Shown here piece after piece: positions 62,989 to 64,000 of a stretch of DNA of 64,000 nt. The stretch lies in assembly GCA_900319905.1 (NCBI GenBank), contig ONQB01000010.1, positions 1 through 64,000 of the forward strand. Reading direction: 5' to 3'. Position numbers and translations under genes: made by a program. The notes beneath the pieces were generated by a model. It did no database searches. It was not told the origin of the DNA and saw only the letters and a list, made by a program, of their open reading frames with translations. The first letter of the stretch is position 1. Every line of letters begins with the position of its first letter. This DNA is from an uncultured Prevotella sp. GTDB taxonomy: Bacteria > Bacteroidota > Bacteroidia > Bacteroidales > Bacteroidaceae.

Positions 62989-63163
62989 CTGTTGCTACAA
63001 TTTCCTTTTTCTGTACGTCAAAACCGCAGTCACGAGTTTAGCCCCTGCATCCTTAGTTGTGAATTGCCAATAGACTTTTATCATAAAATCCAGATGGTCT
63101 AAAACATTCGACCCTTCACAGAAAAACTCGTGGCTCCTCTTGTTGCCTATTATACTTTTTTTG

Positions 63164-63172
63164 TAACTTTGC
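63164..63172 (+). promoter_or_regulatory. -7 box for the epimerase-like gene
   Basis: TAACTTTGC with a TTG at 63140-63142, 24 bases before the ATG at 63197. Confidence 0.6.
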
Positions 63173-63196
63173 ATACGACATAATTCTTACATCCAT

Positions 63197-64000
63197 ATGG
63201 AACAAATCAAAAATGACAAGCTGACGGTAGTGGTCAGCGAACATGGTGCTGAACTTGTCAGCATCAAGGATAATGCAGGTAAAGAATACCTTTGGCAGGC
63301 TGACCCCGCTTATTGGAACCGTCATGCACCCATTCTCTTTCCTTTAGTGTGCAGTGTGTGGCATGACACCTATCGTGTCAATGGAAAAGAATATCATCTG
63401 CCGCGTCATGGCTTTGCCCGCGACACTGATTTCAGGCTGATAGCCCGTGGTGATGCCCAAGCCGTCTTTGGCCTTCACGACAATGCAGAGACGCTCAAGA
63501 ACTATCCATTCCACTTCAATCTTGGTGTGAGCTATAAGCTTGAGGACAATAAGATTCATGTTGTATGGCATGTAGAGAACACTGATGACCAGACCATCTA
63601 CTTCCAGATTGGCGGACATCCTGCATTCAATGTTCCGGGTGCAGTAGCCGGCGAACCCATGAAAGCAACGCTGCGGCTCGATAATGTGAGCCCTATCCGC
63701 ATCTTCGGTGATGTAGAGGGGTGTATTGACAAGGGCCGTCACGAGGTAGTGAAGACGGACAAAGGTATTTGGAATGTTACAGAGGACACATTCAAGGATG
63801 ATGCGGTCATCTTCGATCACAGCCAACTTCACCATGTGGAACTGCTTGGTGAGGGCAACAAGCCTGTCGTTGCCGTAGATTTCAAGACACCGGCTGTCGG
63901 CATCTGGAGCCCTTGTGGCAAGCATGCTCCGTTTGTGTGTATTGAGCCATGGTATGGCGTGTCCGACTATGCTGATTATGACGGTGAGTTTGGCGATCGC
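63197..64000 (+). CDS. Aldose 1-epimerase family protein (LacX-like), truncated by window end
   Basis: 268 codons are visible and the frame is still open at the right edge; full-length members are about 290, so only a short C-terminus is missing. Typical mutarotase-like features are PILFPLVCSVW with the following YHLPRHGFARD (catalytic-type His) and the later IGGHPAFNVP motif. It would interconvert sugar anomers in the cytoplasm. There is a good promoter box upstream, and it is not obviously part of the pectin locus. Confidence 0.85.
   Translation, partial: MEQIKNDKLTVVVSEHGAELVSIKDNAGKEYLWQADPAYWNRHAPILFPLVCSVWHDTYRVNGKEYHLPRHGFARDTDFRLIARGDAQAVFGLHDNAETLKNYPFHFNLGVSYKLEDNKIHVVWHVENTDDQTIYFQIGGHPAFNVPGAVAGEPMKATLRLDNVSPIRIFGDVEGCIDKGRHEVVKTDKGIWNVTEDTFKDDAVIFDHSQLHHVELLGEGNKPVVAVDFKTPAVGIWSPCGKHAPFVCIEPWYGVSDYADYDGEFGDR

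Overview
The window looks like a chromosomal segment of a Prevotella-type member of the Bacteroidales. Supporting signs are a SusC/SusD pair, type IX secretion parts (PorE-like, PorQ), DUF5686 and streptopain-type proteins, Bacteroidetes-style promoters (TTTG, about 19 bases, TAnnTTTG) in front of many genes, and C-terminal sorting-like tails on secreted proteins. This assignment is by pattern recognition only; no search was run.

Layout. 1-320 is the 3' end of a group II intron (maturase C-terminus plus domains V/VI), followed by a 9-bp G-rich tandem repeat (about 322-598). 747-5954 holds mrp, a PorE-like OmpA lipoprotein, an AI-2E-family transporter and thymidine kinase. 6837-9198 is an ExbB / membrane protein / ExbD / ExbD operon. 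9365-16902 (minus) is a compact operon with a GNAT-like protein, ketosynthase, acyl carrier protein, MMPL exporter, polyene-type FAD oxidoreductase and LolA-like protein, resembling a reduced aryl-polyene or flexirubin-type lipid cluster. 17116-24978 holds a DUF5686 protein, a two-component system, and a candidate metal module (Cys/His/Met-rich small protein, TonB-dependent receptor, HMA protein). 25420-28852 is a putA-like proline catabolism gene broken by a frameshift and an in-frame amber stop. 28960-38409 holds a pectin methylesterase, a C10 protease, cmk-porQ, and an operon of tonB, polyprenyl synthase, tatD and SDR genes.

39375-62988 is a pectin/galacturonate utilisation region. SusC/SusD and a surface lipoprotein would capture oligosaccharides; three GH28-containing enzymes (one fused to GH105), a divergent GH115-like protein and a CotH-type secreted protein surround them; UxaC, a hexuronate MFS transporter, UxaB and UxaA take galacturonate to 2-keto-3-deoxygluconate. 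The last two steps (KDG kinase and aldolase) and any local hybrid two-component regulator are not in the window. A tRNA-Lys gene lies inside this region, followed by what looks like the scar of an integrative element (arm-type repeats and an integrase N-terminal remnant). The window ends inside an aldose-epimerase-like gene.

The most unusual non-coding signals are (i) a palindromic element present three times, each time between convergent genes, with copies 1 and 2 being the same element in opposite orientation, and (ii) two arrays of a 22-bp repeat with the core GGCATTTCGGCG, in opposite orientations, in the two longest intergenic regions, upstream of the ExbB operon and of the SusC gene.
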